Origin: Planktothrix sp. PCC 11201
GTDB taxonomy: Bacteria > Cyanobacteriota > Cyanobacteriia > Cyanobacteriales > Microcoleaceae
Direction: 5' to 3'
Assembly (NCBI RefSeq): GCF_900009135.1
Contig: NZ_LT797711.1
Coordinates: 682,138 to 746,137, forward strand
DNA length: 64,000 nucleotides
In this document: positions 63,492 to 64,000 of the stretch, piece after piece
Position numbering within the stretch: the first letter of the stretch is position 1
Layout of the letters: every line of letters starts with the position of its first letter
Translations under genes and position numbers: made by a program
The notes under the pieces: model-generated
Seen by the model: only the letters and a program-made list of their open reading frames with translations
What the model was told of the DNA's origin: nothing
Databases searched by the model: none

Positions 63492-64000
63492 TGATCATTG
63501 ATCAGGGGATCAATTAAATCAGTTATCTGCTCAAATTGAAATTTACGCACTGCTTTTGTTAAAAATTGTATTAGAGGAATTTCTGTATCTGGAATCTCTG
63601 TGATTAATTTTATCACAACTTGGACATCGGCTTCCAGTGCTGCTTTATAAAGTTGATAAATCCAGTCCCGAGACATTACTGTTAACGCATCGGAGGTTAG
63701 CTGATCTTGTAATACGGGATTTAAGATCGGCTGTGTTTCTGCATAGATATACTTTACTCCTAAATGTTTAGCTAGAGCCTCAAAAATATGATCTTCTGTA
63801 AAGGGTTTTCTAATAAAATCATCACAACCAGCCGAAAGCACAATTGCTTTTTCTTCTTCTAATACACTGGCTGTTAAGGCAATAATCGCTGTAGCATTGC
63901 CTTTTGTCGTTGATTTAATATATTTAGTCGCTTCATAACCATCCATCACAGGCATTCGCATATCCATCCAAATTAAATGGGGTTCCCATTGGTTCCAAAT
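63488..64000 (-). CDS. hybrid histidine kinase, C-terminal receiver part only
   Basis: The frame is open to the right edge, so only the last about 170 residues are visible. They are a receiver domain (phospho-acceptor Asp in WMDMRMPVMDGYEATKYI, Lys in FIRKPFTE) and a helical tail (LYKAALEADVQVVIKLITEI). The segment is a close paralogue of the C-terminal part of the kinase at 7850-10270: much of the receiver is identical in protein and the DNA (about 63838-64000 against 8206-8368) differs only at scattered positions. By analogy the missing part should hold MASE1, HisKA and ATPase domains. It converges on mcyT, and its stop codon is within the 92-bp repeat. Confidence 0.88.
   Translation of the reverse strand: MWNQWEPHLIWMDMRMPVMDGYEATKYIKSTTKGNATAIIALTASVLEEEKAIVLSAGCDDFIRKPFTEDHIFEALAKHLGVKYIYAETQPILNPVLQDQLTSDALTVMSRDWIYQLYKAALEADVQVVIKLITEIPDTEIPLIQFLTKAVRKFQFEQITDLIDPLINDQ

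Overview
The window is a piece of a filamentous cyanobacterial chromosome, almost certainly Planktothrix (agardhii/rubescens group). The evidence is the low-GC coding style, HIP1 octamers (GCGATCGC, for example 3690-3697 and 3743-3750), heptanucleotide tandem repeats of cyanobacterial type, and above all a complete microcystin synthetase (mcy) cluster in the arrangement described for Planktothrix: mcyT on one strand, then mcyD-E-G-H-A-B-C-J on the other. mcyF and mcyI, present in Microcystis and Anabaena clusters, are absent.

Layout. 1-2.2 kb: the end of an LptC-like envelope gene, a nucleotidyltransferase-like protein and rpiA. 2.3-5.6 kb: a large TPR protein with a SPINDLY/GT41-type glycosyltransferase domain. 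5.7-6.3 kb: an AbrB-PIN toxin-antitoxin pair. 6.4-10.3 kb: a translationally coupled pair, a MASE1 hybrid histidine kinase followed by a REC-PAS-GGDEF response regulator. 10.29-10.43 kb: a MITE-like inverted-repeat element. 10.5-61.4 kb: mcyJ, C, B, A, H, G, E, D, all on the minus strand, so transcription runs from mcyD to mcyJ. 61.4-63.5 kb: a spacer with an orphan coding remnant, a PD-(D/E)XK plus HEPN nuclease-like gene, and mcyT (type II thioesterase). The last two are bracketed by two identical 92-bp direct repeats. 63.5-64 kb: the C-terminal end of a second hybrid kinase, closely related to the one at 7.85-10.27 kb.

How the genes work together. McyG activates an aryl starter and performs the first extension. 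McyD adds two further ketide units. McyE completes and aminates Adda (the beta-amino acid) and adds D-Glu. McyA adds residue 7 and D-Ala, McyB residues 2 and 3, and McyC residue 4 before cyclising. McyJ O-methylates Adda, McyH probably exports the product and McyT probably clears misloaded carriers. Adenylation-domain codes read by eye are DFWNIGMVHK (Thr) and DLFNNALTYK (Ala) in McyA, DIWIFGLVYK (position 2, uncertain) and DPRHVGIFVK (MeAsp/Asp) in McyB, DPWCFGLVDK (Arg-like) in McyC and DPRHSGVVGK (Glu) in McyE. McyA module 1 has no N-methyltransferase, so the predicted product is a [Dhb7]-type microcystin.

The pathway is known. The points worth a second look are local: a first acyltransferase domain in McyD that has lost its catalytic residues, a ketoreductase without the usual tyrosine, heptamer repeats inserted in frame into synthetase domains, direct repeats and paralogous kinases flanking the cluster, and a small duplication that appears to have separated an originally overlapping mcyB-mcyC junction. 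I saw no rRNA or tRNA gene, no CRISPR array and no intact transposase.
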